Shown in pieces: positions 57,364 to 64,000 of a stretch of DNA of 64,000 nt (position 1 is its first letter; the number at the start of each line of letters is the position of its first letter). Source of the stretch: Mycolicibacterium thermoresistibile. Its GTDB lineage: Bacteria; Actinomycetota; Actinomycetes; Mycobacteriales; Mycobacteriaceae. The position numbers and the translations under genes are program-made. The stretch is taken from assembly GCF_900187065.1 (NCBI RefSeq), contig NZ_LT906483.1:2480001-2544000 (forward strand), in the 5' to 3' direction. A model generated the notes under the pieces. That model was not told the DNA's origin and did no database searches. It was given only the letters and a program-made list of their open reading frames with translations.

Positions 57364-58746
57364 TTGGCGCGTTATCTGCTGGCGGCCACCCCGCTCTCCG
57401 GGCATGTGGCGCCGCTGGTGCAGATCGGTGCGACGCTGCGATCGCGCGGCCACACCGTCACCGTGCTGACGACCACCGAGTTCGCCGACGCGGTGACACG
57501 AGCCGGTTTGCGGTTCACCGCACTGCCGGCCGGCACCGCCATCGACCCGCCCGCGGCCCCGCCGTGGTGGGCCCGGTACCTGCCGTCGCAGGCCCGGCGG
57601 TTCCTGCTGGGACGAGCCGAGCTGGACTCGGTGTACATCCGGCCCCTGGGACATCAGGCGGCGGCTCTTCGCTCCGTGCTGGACCGCGAGCCGGCCGACG
57701 CTGTCCTGGTTGACATGACGTTCACCGGTGCGGCGGCGCTGCTGCTCGACGATCGCCCACGCCCACCGCTGTTGGTGTGCAGCGTGGGCCCGCTGACCCT
57801 GTCCAGTGCCGACACCCCGCCGTTCGGGATGGCGTGGCAGCCGCGGCCCGGCGTCGACTACCGCGGTATGACCGCGGTGGCGCACCGGGTGATCATGGCG
57901 GGCAGCCGGCGGCGCTTCGACCGGGCACTGCGCACCGCCGGAGCCGGGCCGGCGCCGGTGTTTCTCAGCGATTGGCCCGCCTTGGCGGACCGGCTGATCC
58001 AACTGGGCGTGCCCGGCTTCGAATACCACCGCGGCGATCTGCCGTCCACCGTCGACTTCGCCGGCCCGGTGCTGCCCACCGGCCTCGACGGGGTCACCCT
58101 GCCCGCCTGGTGGGACGACATCCGGAGCGCCGCCACCGTCGTTCACGTCACCCAGGGCACCTTCGACAACACCGACCTCGATCAGTTGGTCGTGCCGACG
58201 CTGGAGGCGCTGACTGACCGGCCTGACGTGCTGGTGGTCGCCACCACCGGCGGCCGGCCGGGACAACGCTCGGGATTCCGGGTCCCGGGTAATGCCCGTG
58301 TCACCGGCTGGCTTCCGTACCGGATGCTGATGCCCCACGTCGACGTGATGATCACCAACGGCGGGTACGGCGGCGTGCAGTACGCGCTAAGCCACGGGGT
58401 GCCACTCATCGTGGCGGGGGAGACCTCCGACAAGGCCGAGATCGCGGCCCGGGTCGAGTTCTGCGGCGCCGGAATCGATCTCGGCACGGCAACGCCGACG
58501 GTGCGGGCGCTGCGGGCCGGTTTCGACCGCATCCGCGACCAGGACCGGTACCGCACCGCCGCACGTCGGCTGGCCCGCGAGATACGGTCCGCGGCGCCGT
58601 TGGACTCGATCGCCGCGACCCTCGAGCGGATCGTCGCCGCCGACGCGCTCAACCGGTCGGCGCGCACCGGAAGTGCCGGCGCACCAGATCCAGACTCAAC
58701 GGATGATCGACCAGCGCCGCGGCCAGCACGGCCCCGAGTTCACTGA
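57364..58746 (+). CDS. Glycosyltransferase (GT1/UGT-like)
   Basis: A 460-residue GT-B enzyme. The N-terminal half begins RYLLAATPLSGHVAPLVQIGATLRSRGHTVTVLT. The C-terminal half has VVHVTQGTFDN, VTGWLPYRMLMPHVDVMITNGGYGGVQYALSHGVPLIVAG and the donor-site loop. This fits macrolide/flavonoid-type GT1 enzymes that use nucleotide sugars to glycosylate lipids or natural products. TTG 57364 was chosen because GAGGATGAG precedes it and the protein starts at the first strand; GTG 57280 would add 28 unlike residues. The last 98 bases overlap the convergent cobalamin-binding gene. Confidence 0.87.
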   Translation: MARYLLAATPLSGHVAPLVQIGATLRSRGHTVTVLTTTEFADAVTRAGLRFTALPAGTAIDPPAAPPWWARYLPSQARRFLLGRAELDSVYIRPLGHQAAALRSVLDREPADAVLVDMTFTGAAALLLDDRPRPPLLVCSVGPLTLSSADTPPFGMAWQPRPGVDYRGMTAVAHRVIMAGSRRRFDRALRTAGAGPAPVFLSDWPALADRLIQLGVPGFEYHRGDLPSTVDFAGPVLPTGLDGVTLPAWWDDIRSAATVVHVTQGTFDNTDLDQLVVPTLEALTDRPDVLVVATTGGRPGQRSGFRVPGNARVTGWLPYRMLMPHVDVMITNGGYGGVQYALSHGVPLIVAGETSDKAEIAARVEFCGAGIDLGTATPTVRALRAGFDRIRDQDRYRTAARRLAREIRSAAPLDSIAATLERIVAADALNRSARTGSAGAPDPDSTDDRPAPRPARPRVH

Positions 58747-59680
58747 TCGCCGGGTCCGCCTCCACACCGCGGGCGGCCAGCAGTTCGGACAACCACACGG
58801 CGGTCTCGGTGATCGGTCGGGTGTCCCCGGTGAGCAGGGCCGCCGACACCGCGTGCAGGGTCTGGGGCAGTGCCTCGCGCGCGACGGTGCGCAGCGAGGT
58901 CACCGCGGGGCCGGACGCCGCGCCGGTCGTCACCGTCCACTGCCGCCGGATGCCGTCGAGCAGCCGTGGCTGATCGAGGTCGAGGGCGCGTTGTTCGCGC
59001 GCGGGCGCGGCGGGCAGCGGCGGCGCCGGCGGCACCACGGTGGCCAGGGTGGTGATGACGTCCCGGGCTGCCCGGGCGTCGGGCGCCCACGCGGTAGCTC
59101 CCAGTGCGGCCGCCCGGAGTTCGTCGGCGCCCAGGGCCGCGCCGCCGACCATGACGGGCACCCCGGCCGCGGTGGCGGCCTCGATGAACCGGCGGGTGGT
59201 GGGCAGCGCGCCGAGCACCGAGCAGCTGGCCGCCACCGCGTCCGGCCCGAGATCCTGGATGTACCGGCTCAACCGCATCGGCGGCGTCGCCGGCCCCAGC
59301 TGGGTCGTCCGCCACCCGTCGGCCCGCAGCACGCAGGCGATGATCGCGGCCGGCAGCCAGTGCCATTCGCGTTCCGCGCAGGTCACGATCACGTGACCGG
59401 CGGTGACCGGCAGCTGGTTCAACCGCCGCGCGACGACGTCGGTGGCCGCCATCGCCATCGCGGTCGCGGCGTGTTCCTGCGCGACCGTCCATTCGCCGCG
59501 CTGCCAGCGTTCACCGATCGCGCGCTGCACGGGCGCCACCACCCCGGTCAACACGTCCGGCGGCGCCACCCCGTCGTCCAGCAGACGCTCGACCAGCCCG
59601 GCGACGGCGGTCCGGTCGTCGGCCGCCAGGGCGTTCTCGTAGTGCTGCCGCGCTTCCCGCAGCGGTGTCAGCGGACGCAT
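58649..59680 (-). CDS. Cobalamin-binding protein with CarH-like Wx9EH motif
   Basis: A 343-residue soluble protein. Residues 1-90 form the helical B12-binding cap: REARQHYENALAADDRTAV, then Trp59 and Glu69-His70 spaced as W-x9-EH (ERWQRGEWTVAQEH). In CarH/LitR this motif lines the upper face of adenosylcobalamin and is the mark of B12 light sensors. Residues 95-215 are the Rossmann B12 domain: EWH (105-107) in place of D/ExH, a Pro where ExHxxG has Gly, SVL (154-156) and GG (179-180). The last 120 residues are a helical domain I do not recognise. No MerR DNA-binding domain is present. The start overlaps the PP2C stop by 13 bases. Confidence 0.85.
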   Translation of the reverse strand: MRPLTPLREARQHYENALAADDRTAVAGLVERLLDDGVAPPDVLTGVVAPVQRAIGERWQRGEWTVAQEHAATAMAMAATDVVARRLNQLPVTAGHVIVTCAEREWHWLPAAIIACVLRADGWRTTQLGPATPPMRLSRYIQDLGPDAVAASCSVLGALPTTRRFIEAATAAGVPVMVGGAALGADELRAAALGATAWAPDARAARDVITTLATVVPPAPPLPAAPAREQRALDLDQPRLLDGIRRQWTVTTGAASGPAVTSLRTVAREALPQTLHAVSAALLTGDTRPITETAVWLSELLAARGVEADPAISELGAVLAAALVDHPLSLDLVRRHFRCAPTG

Positions 59681-60921
59681 GTGACGGCCACCATCGCCAT
59701 GTCGTCGTGCGGGCGGCCGTCGAGGTACTCCATGACGTCCTGCTCCACCGCCTCGCACACCACTTCCGGTGCGGCGCCCGCGTACGCCGGCAGCAGGGCG
59801 TGCAGCCGCGCCATCCCGTACTGACCGCCGGCGCCCCACGCCTCATCGATGCCGTCGGTGAACATCACCATGGTGTCACCGCGGTGGAGTTCGAGAGCCG
59901 TTGCACCGTAACGCATGCCCGAGACCAGGCCGGCGGCGGTCCCGTACACCTCGGCCTGTTCGACGCGGCCGTCCCCGCGCACGATCAGCGGGGCCGGGTG
60001 GCCCGCGGTGGCCAGGTCCACCCCGACGCCCCCACCCGGACGCGCACGGATCCGCGCGCACAGCACCGTGACGAACTGCTTCACCCGCAGATCGCACAGC
60101 ACACTGTTCACCGCGCCGAGCACGACGTCCGGGCTGCGGTCGAAATGTGCTGCGGTTCTGAGACTCTGACGGGTCTGGCCGGTCAGCGCGGCGGCCTCGA
60201 CCCCTTTACCGCACACGTCGCCGATGGCGATCAACCAATCGTGGTCGCTGCCGGTGACGTCGTAGAAGTCGCCACCGATGTCGAGGTGTTCGGCGGCGGG
60301 CCGGTAGCAGGCCGCCAACCGGACACCGGGGATGTCCGGCAGGGACGGCGGATGCAGACTCTGTTGCAGCACCGACGCCACCCGGGCCTGCTCCTCGTAG
60401 AGCCGCGCCGAATCGAAGGCCACGGCCGCGCGGTCGGCGACCCGCGCCACCACGTCGAGTTCGTCGGCGCGGAAGCCGGTGTCGCCCCGTCGCAGCACGA
60501 CCAACGCGCCGAAGGTGCTGCCGCGGGCGGTCAACCCCACCGCGACCACCTCGGCCGGCGCCAGCGCGACGGCGGACTGCTGGAACGGTTCGACGGGGAT
60601 CAATCCGGCCAGGTCGGTGTCGTGGATCTGTTCGACGGATCCGCTGCGCAGCACCCGGCCCAGCGGCAGATCATCGAGGTCGGCGCGGCGGAGCGGAACC
60701 CCGGCCGGGGCCGCGTCACCCACCGCGACGAGCACACCGGCCCGCGGGTCCGGCAACACCACCATCGCCCAGTCCGCCAACCGGGGTTGGATGAGCGAGA
60801 TCAGTCGCAGCGCGGTGCGGCGCAGGTTGAGCGATCCGCCGAGGGTTTCGGCCACATCGGCGATCACGCTCTCACCCATCGATGCCGGTGCGGTGTCGCC
60901 GATGTCGGTGTGGGCGCTCAC
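59668..60921 (-). CDS. GAF-domain PP2C-type phosphatase (RsbU/SpoIIE-like)
   Basis: A 417-residue protein. The first 175 residues are a GAF-like sensor domain (LRRTALRLISLIQPRLADWAMVVLPD and the LTARGSTFGALVVLRRGDTGF segment). From about 190 is a SpoIIE/PP2C phosphatase: EHLDIGGDFYDVTGS, AIGDVCGKGVEAAALT, ATAGHPAPLIVRGDG, MVMFTDGIDEA and PHDDMAMVAV, with the metal-binding Asp residues intact. In partner switching such enzymes dephosphorylate STAS antagonists, which then release a sigma factor. The GTG start is 74 bases upstream of the overlapping oxidoreductase remnant. It forms an operon with the cobalamin-binding gene. Confidence 0.9.
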   Translation of the reverse strand: MSAHTDIGDTAPASMGESVIADVAETLGGSLNLRRTALRLISLIQPRLADWAMVVLPDPRAGVLVAVGDAAPAGVPLRRADLDDLPLGRVLRSGSVEQIHDTDLAGLIPVEPFQQSAVALAPAEVVAVGLTARGSTFGALVVLRRGDTGFRADELDVVARVADRAAVAFDSARLYEEQARVASVLQQSLHPPSLPDIPGVRLAACYRPAAEHLDIGGDFYDVTGSDHDWLIAIGDVCGKGVEAAALTGQTRQSLRTAAHFDRSPDVVLGAVNSVLCDLRVKQFVTVLCARIRARPGGGVGVDLATAGHPAPLIVRGDGRVEQAEVYGTAAGLVSGMRYGATALELHRGDTMVMFTDGIDEAWGAGGQYGMARLHALLPAYAGAAPEVVCEAVEQDVMEYLDGRPHDDMAMVAVTCVR

Positions 60922-60994
60922 CCGCGCCCGTTCTCAGCGGGTTTCCGCACCGATGACTCCAAGCGGGCTGGTTGTGCAACGAACCCGCACCACA

Positions 60995-61750
60995 CTACCC
61001 GTGTTCGCCGGTCTGGCGCGCCAACCAGTCCTCGAACGTGGTGGGAGCGATCCGTGCGTCCGGTCCGGGCAGCAGCACGTTGCCGGCCATCCGCTCGTCG
61101 AAGATGCCCGACCAGGTCGGAACCAGCTCGATATCCCGGCCGCGTGCCGCGAACGTGCGCCGCGCCATGTCGACGAGGTCCTGGGTCTGCGGCCCGGCCA
61201 CGTCGACGTGACGGCCCCGCGGTTCACCAGTCGCGATCTCAGCCAGAACGGCGGCGACGTCGTCGGGGTCGATCGGCTGGACCAGCAGCGGCGCGATGGT
61301 GGCGACCCCGTCCGGTTCGGTCCAGCCGGCCACCATCGCGGCGAAGTCGTGGAACTGGGTGACCGGAACGATCGTCCATCCCACCGGGCTCTCGGCGATC
61401 AGCCGTTCCTGTTCCCGTTTACCGGCGTAGTGCGGATTGCCCTCGACCCGGTGGATGCCGACGATCGACAGCAGCACGTGGTGGCGCACCCCGGCGCGCT
61501 GCTCGGCGGCGAGCAGATTGGCCGTGGTGGTGCGGAACTAGTCGACCGTCTGGTCCCGGCTGCCGGGCGGGGCGCTGATGGCGTCCACGACGGCGTCGAC
61601 CCCGGTCAGGGCCGCGTCCAGACCCTCACCTGAGACCAGGTCGACACCGTGGGTGCGGCTGATGCGGACCACCTCGTGGCCGTCCCGCTCGAGCACCGAC
61701 ACGGTGCGACTGCCGATGTTCCCGGTGGCGCCGGCGACCGCGATACGCAT
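60995..61750 (-). pseudogene. NmrA-like NAD(P)-binding oxidoreductase split by an in-frame TAG
   Basis: Two frames in the same phase join into one NmrA/SDR-type protein of about 250 residues. The first 70 residues (IAVAGATGNIGSRTVSVLERDGHEVV to DQTVD) end at a TAG (61540-61538). Just after it the expected FRTTTANLL and GVRHHVLLSIVGIHRVEGNPHYAGKREQERLI continue to the end. One base change would restore the protein (for example TAC or TTC in place of TAG). The second part has a start codon inside it but no ribosome site, so it is probably not made. Read as a recent pseudogene unless the stop is suppressed or a sequencing error. Confidence 0.85.
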
Positions 61751-61789
61751 GGTGGTGACTCTATCGGGCCGAGCCTTCTCGACCGGGCG

Positions 61790-62155
61790 TCACAGGCGGC
61801 CTGCCCGGAACTTCTCCAGCATGCGGCGGTCGCGTTTGGTGGGCCGCCCGGCACCGCGGTCCCGCACCGCCACCGGCGGCAGCGGCACTGCCGGTTCCGG
61901 TGGGGTGCGGTCGAGATAACAGGTCACCGCGTCGGCGGCCCCGACCCGCTTCTGGATCACCCGCACCACCTCGACGATGCGGGTGCGGCCGCCGATCCGG
62001 GCCTTCACCCGGTCACCCGGGACGACCGCCGAGGACGGCTTGGCCGGTTTGTCGTTGATCCGCACGTGTCCGGCCCGGCACGCTGCGGCGGCGTCGGGCC
62101 GCGTCTTGGCCAGCCGGACCGACCACAACCATCGGTCCACCCGGGTCGACTCCAT
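61790..62155 (-). CDS. S4-domain RNA-binding protein (Hsp15-like)
   Basis: A 121-residue protein. The S4 domain is VDRWLWSVRLAKTRPDAAAACRAGHVRINDKPAKPSSAVVPGDRVKARIG. The tail holds the conserved RGAGRPTKRDRRMLEKF. This is like Hsp15/YrfH proteins, which bind 50S subunits with stalled nascent chains, and is a common small protein in actinobacteria. The ATG at 62155 (MESTRVDRW) was taken; an ATG 9 bases upstream is in frame. It follows the oxidoreductase remnant by 40 bases on the opposite gene order. Confidence 0.9.
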   Translation of the reverse strand: MESTRVDRWLWSVRLAKTRPDAAAACRAGHVRINDKPAKPSSAVVPGDRVKARIGGRTRIVEVVRVIQKRVGAADAVTCYLDRTPPEPAVPLPPVAVRDRGAGRPTKRDRRMLEKFRAGRL

Positions 62156-62261
62156 GGCTCCCATGATGGAACATCGCCGCGAGATGCGTCACCGGCGGCC
62201 GGACTGATCATGGGCCGCAACACGTTCAGCCCGCACCGCGGCGCGTGTGTGCAGCCGCCGC

Positions 62262-62372
62262 TGTGCGGTCTCACAGGCGAGGGTGAGTCGGTGGTGTTGA
62301 TCGTGCCGCCACTGCGGGATTCGGCCGGTTTTCGCGCAGTGGCCGCACATCCGACTGCGTGACCGCACACCC
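62262..62372. repeat. Dispersed repeat, diverged copy 3
   Basis: Resembles the 27213/27509 repeat over about 110 bases: shared blocks are tgtgcg, ggtgttgatcgtg (ggtgttgaccgtg), ggattcggcc and gcagtggccgcaca. It lies in a 300-base gene-free stretch (62156-62458) that otherwise shows only GC-rich direct repeats of the type agccggctcagccggt. Confidence 0.65.
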
Positions 62373-62458
62373 ACCTCAGCCAGCGCACAGCCGGCTCAGC
62401 CGGTGCACCGTCGGCTGTTCGGCGATGAGTTCCGCGCCCGCACCGGGTCTGTGCCGGC

Positions 62459-62647
62459 GTGATCATCGTTGCGGGACACATCACCGTCGATCCCGGACAG
62501 CGAGCGGCGTACCTCGCGGGCCGTGTCAACGTCGTCGAACGGTGGGAATCGCCCCAGGCTCTCGAGGCGTTCCGGGACACGCCCATTGACGGCGAGCAAC
62601 CCTCGAACCGTTTCGGACAGGGGCCTGAGGTAACACTGTGGCCATGA
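62459..62647 (+). pseudogene. Antibiotic biosynthesis monooxygenase-type remnant
   Basis: A 62-residue frame. MIIVAGHITVDPGQRAAYLAG is the usual start of the ABM-fold small monooxygenases (about 95 residues), but it jumps straight to NVVERWESPQALEAFRDTPIDGEQ. The central 30 or so residues (the helix and second strand) are missing. The last 12 residues do not match the family either. Read as an internally deleted, probably inactive copy. It still has a GTG and overlaps the next gene by 4 bases (ATGA). Confidence 0.72.
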
Positions 62648-64000
62648 GTTCCCTGTTCCGTACCGCCGCGGCCACCGCGGCATCGGCCCTGGCCGCTGTG
62701 GCAGTCCATGACGTGTTCCAACGCCGGCGCGCGATCCTGCGCAACTTCCCGGTGATCGGGCACGCCCGCTATCTGCTCGAGTCCATCGGACCCGAACTGC
62801 GGCAGTACATCGTCGCCGGCGACGACGAGGAGCGCCCGTTCACCCGGGATCAGCGCCGTTGGGTGTACGCCTCGGCGAAACAGGAGAACAACTACTTCAG
62901 CTTCGGCACCGACAACGACATCGAGTACACCTCCGGCTACCCGGTGATCCGGCACCGCACCTTCGGCCGCTCGATCCCGGCGTCCGCACCGCGGGCAGCG
63001 CTGGACGTCGAACTGCCGGCGGCGAAGGTGATCGGCGCCGCCCGCAACCGCGCCCAGGCGTTCCGGCCCCAGTCGGTGGTCAACATCGGCGCGATGAGCT
63101 TCGGGTCGCTGTCCGGCAAGGCCATCGAGGCGCTCAACCGGGGCGCGGCGCTGGCCGGTTGTCTGCACAACACCGGTGAGGGCGGCATCTCCCGGTACCA
63201 CCGACACGGCGGTGAACTCATCTTCCAGATCGGCACCGCCTACTTCGGCTGTCGTGACGCCGAGGGCCGGTTCGACCTCGCCCGGCTCAAGGATCTGGTG
63301 GCCGGCGCACCGGTCCGGGCGTTGGAGATCAAACTGAGCCAGGGCGCCAAACCGACGCTGGGCGGGGTGCTGCCGGCCGCCAAGGTGTCGGCGGAGATCG
63401 CCGCGACGCGTGGCATCCCCGAGGGCCGCGACTGCGTCAGCCCGTCGCGGCACGCCGAGTTCACCGACGCCGACAGCATGCTCGACTGGGTGGAGATGCT
63501 GGCCGCCGAGACCGGGCTGCCGGTGGGGATCAAGTCGGCGGTGGGCGATCTCGACTTCTGGGAGCAGCTCACCGATCTCATGCGCGACACCGGTCGCGGG
63601 GTCGACTTCGTGAGCATCGACGGTGGCGAGGGCGGCACCGGCGCGGCGCCGCTGATCTTCACCGACACCGTGTCGCTGCCCTTCCAACTCGGTTTCGCCG
63701 AGGTGTACCGGATCTTCGCCGAACGCGGTCTGCACGAGCAGGTCACGTTCATCGGCAGCGGCAAACTCGGCCTGCCCGACAACGCGGTGGTCGCGTTCGC
63801 GCTGGGCTGCGACATGGTCTACGCCGCGCGGGAATCGATGCTGGCGCTCGGCTGCATCCAGGCCAAGAAATGTCACACCGACACCTGTCCTACCGGGGTG
63901 GCCACCCAGAACGCCTGGCTGACCCGCGGGTTGGTGCCCGACGACAAGGCTCCGCGGGTCGCCAACTACATCAGGACGCTGCGGCGCGATCTGGTCAAGG
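62644..64000 (+). CDS. FMN-binding glutamate synthase-like protein (3' end outside window)
   Basis: 452 residues are visible. An N-terminal hydrophobic segment (ATAASALAAVAVHDVF) is followed by the FMN-type TIM barrel of glutamate synthase: VVNIGAMSFGSLSGKAIEALNRGAALAGCLHNTGEGGIS, LKLSQGAKP-type (EIKLSQGAKPTLGGVLP), GIKSAVGD and VDFVSIDGGEGGTGAAP, and the Cys cluster KKCHTDTCPTGVATQN for a 3Fe-4S center. This matches the stand-alone membrane-anchored GltS-like proteins of actinobacteria. There is no amidotransferase domain. Its start overlaps the remnant gene. The protein runs off the right edge. Confidence 0.9.
   Translation, partial: MSSLFRTAAATAASALAAVAVHDVFQRRRAILRNFPVIGHARYLLESIGPELRQYIVAGDDEERPFTRDQRRWVYASAKQENNYFSFGTDNDIEYTSGYPVIRHRTFGRSIPASAPRAALDVELPAAKVIGAARNRAQAFRPQSVVNIGAMSFGSLSGKAIEALNRGAALAGCLHNTGEGGISRYHRHGGELIFQIGTAYFGCRDAEGRFDLARLKDLVAGAPVRALEIKLSQGAKPTLGGVLPAAKVSAEIAATRGIPEGRDCVSPSRHAEFTDADSMLDWVEMLAAETGLPVGIKSAVGDLDFWEQLTDLMRDTGRGVDFVSIDGGEGGTGAAPLIFTDTVSLPFQLGFAEVYRIFAERGLHEQVTFIGSGKLGLPDNAVVAFALGCDMVYAARESMLALGCIQAKKCHTDTCPTGVATQNAWLTRGLVPDDKAPRVANYIRTLRRDLVK

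Overview
The window reads as chromosomal DNA of a non-tuberculous, probably rapid-growing mycobacterium (Mycolicibacterium/Mycobacterium type). The evidence is very high GC, many GTG starts, and a set of genes typical of mycobacteria: an antigen 85 mycolyltransferase, a cyclopropane mycolic acid synthase, CYP124 and CYP125 P450s, a furA-katG operon, isocitrate lyase 2, a fatty acyl-AMP ligase like FadD31, RipD, and LpqH-type and PknH-sensor-type lipoproteins. No rRNA, tRNA, CRISPR array, prophage or insertion sequence was seen. Gene-family calls are from reading the translations; no database search was run.

Layout. 1-5.4 kb: CYP124 (cut by the window edge), a SRPBCC protein, an SDR fused in frame to a GerW-like domain, two small proteins, antigen 85 and a mycolic acid methyltransferase. 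5.6-11.4 kb: a thioesterase pseudogene broken by a 17-bp duplication, an LdtMt1-like L,D-transpeptidase, a GntR regulator with a FadR-like operator followed by a membrane hydroxylase, an LpqH-like lipoprotein, an XRE regulator beside a palindrome, and CYP125. 11.5-20 kb: a Pro-rich secreted protein, a flavin oxidoreductase with a KstR-type operator, a HAD phosphatase, a STAS antagonist / anti-sigma kinase pair among genes with SigF-like promoters, a CsbD-like protein and CinA. 20-29 kb: a coiled-coil protein, a flavin monooxygenase, a metallothionein-like protein beside three DnaA boxes, YaaA, two M15 peptidases, hydrolases, a 660-bp gene-free repeat region and a second STAS protein. 29-41 kb: katG-furA, a MenC-like pseudoenzyme, RNase Z, a nitroreductase, a metallo-aminopeptidase, two coiled-coil stress-type proteins, a strong bidirectional terminator and isocitrate lyase 2. 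41-54 kb: a third P450, Tpx, RipD, DUF309 and a FAAL, then a tight five-gene minus-strand operon (amine oxidase, enoyl-CoA hydratase, acyl-CoA ligase, UvrA-like ABC protein, TenA). 54-64 kb: NYN protein, ThrE exporter, F420-type oxidoreductase, glycosyltransferase, a two-gene operon of a GAF-PP2C phosphatase and a cobalamin-binding protein, an oxidoreductase split by a stop codon, an S4 protein, a decayed monooxygenase and a glutamate-synthase-like protein cut by the window end.

Shared themes are cell-envelope lipid and peptidoglycan work, steroid and branched-lipid oxidation, peroxide defence, and SigF-type partner switching. The best lead for an undescribed system is at 58.6-60.9 kb: a cobalamin-binding protein that keeps the Wx9EH motif of CarH/LitR light sensors, has no DNA-binding domain, and overlaps a GAF-PP2C phosphatase of the kind that controls STAS antagonists. 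A light- or B12-sensing partner switch is a reasonable but unproven reading. Decay is frequent: four genes or domains carry frameshifts, a stop or deletions, and one enolase-family protein has lost its catalytic residues.
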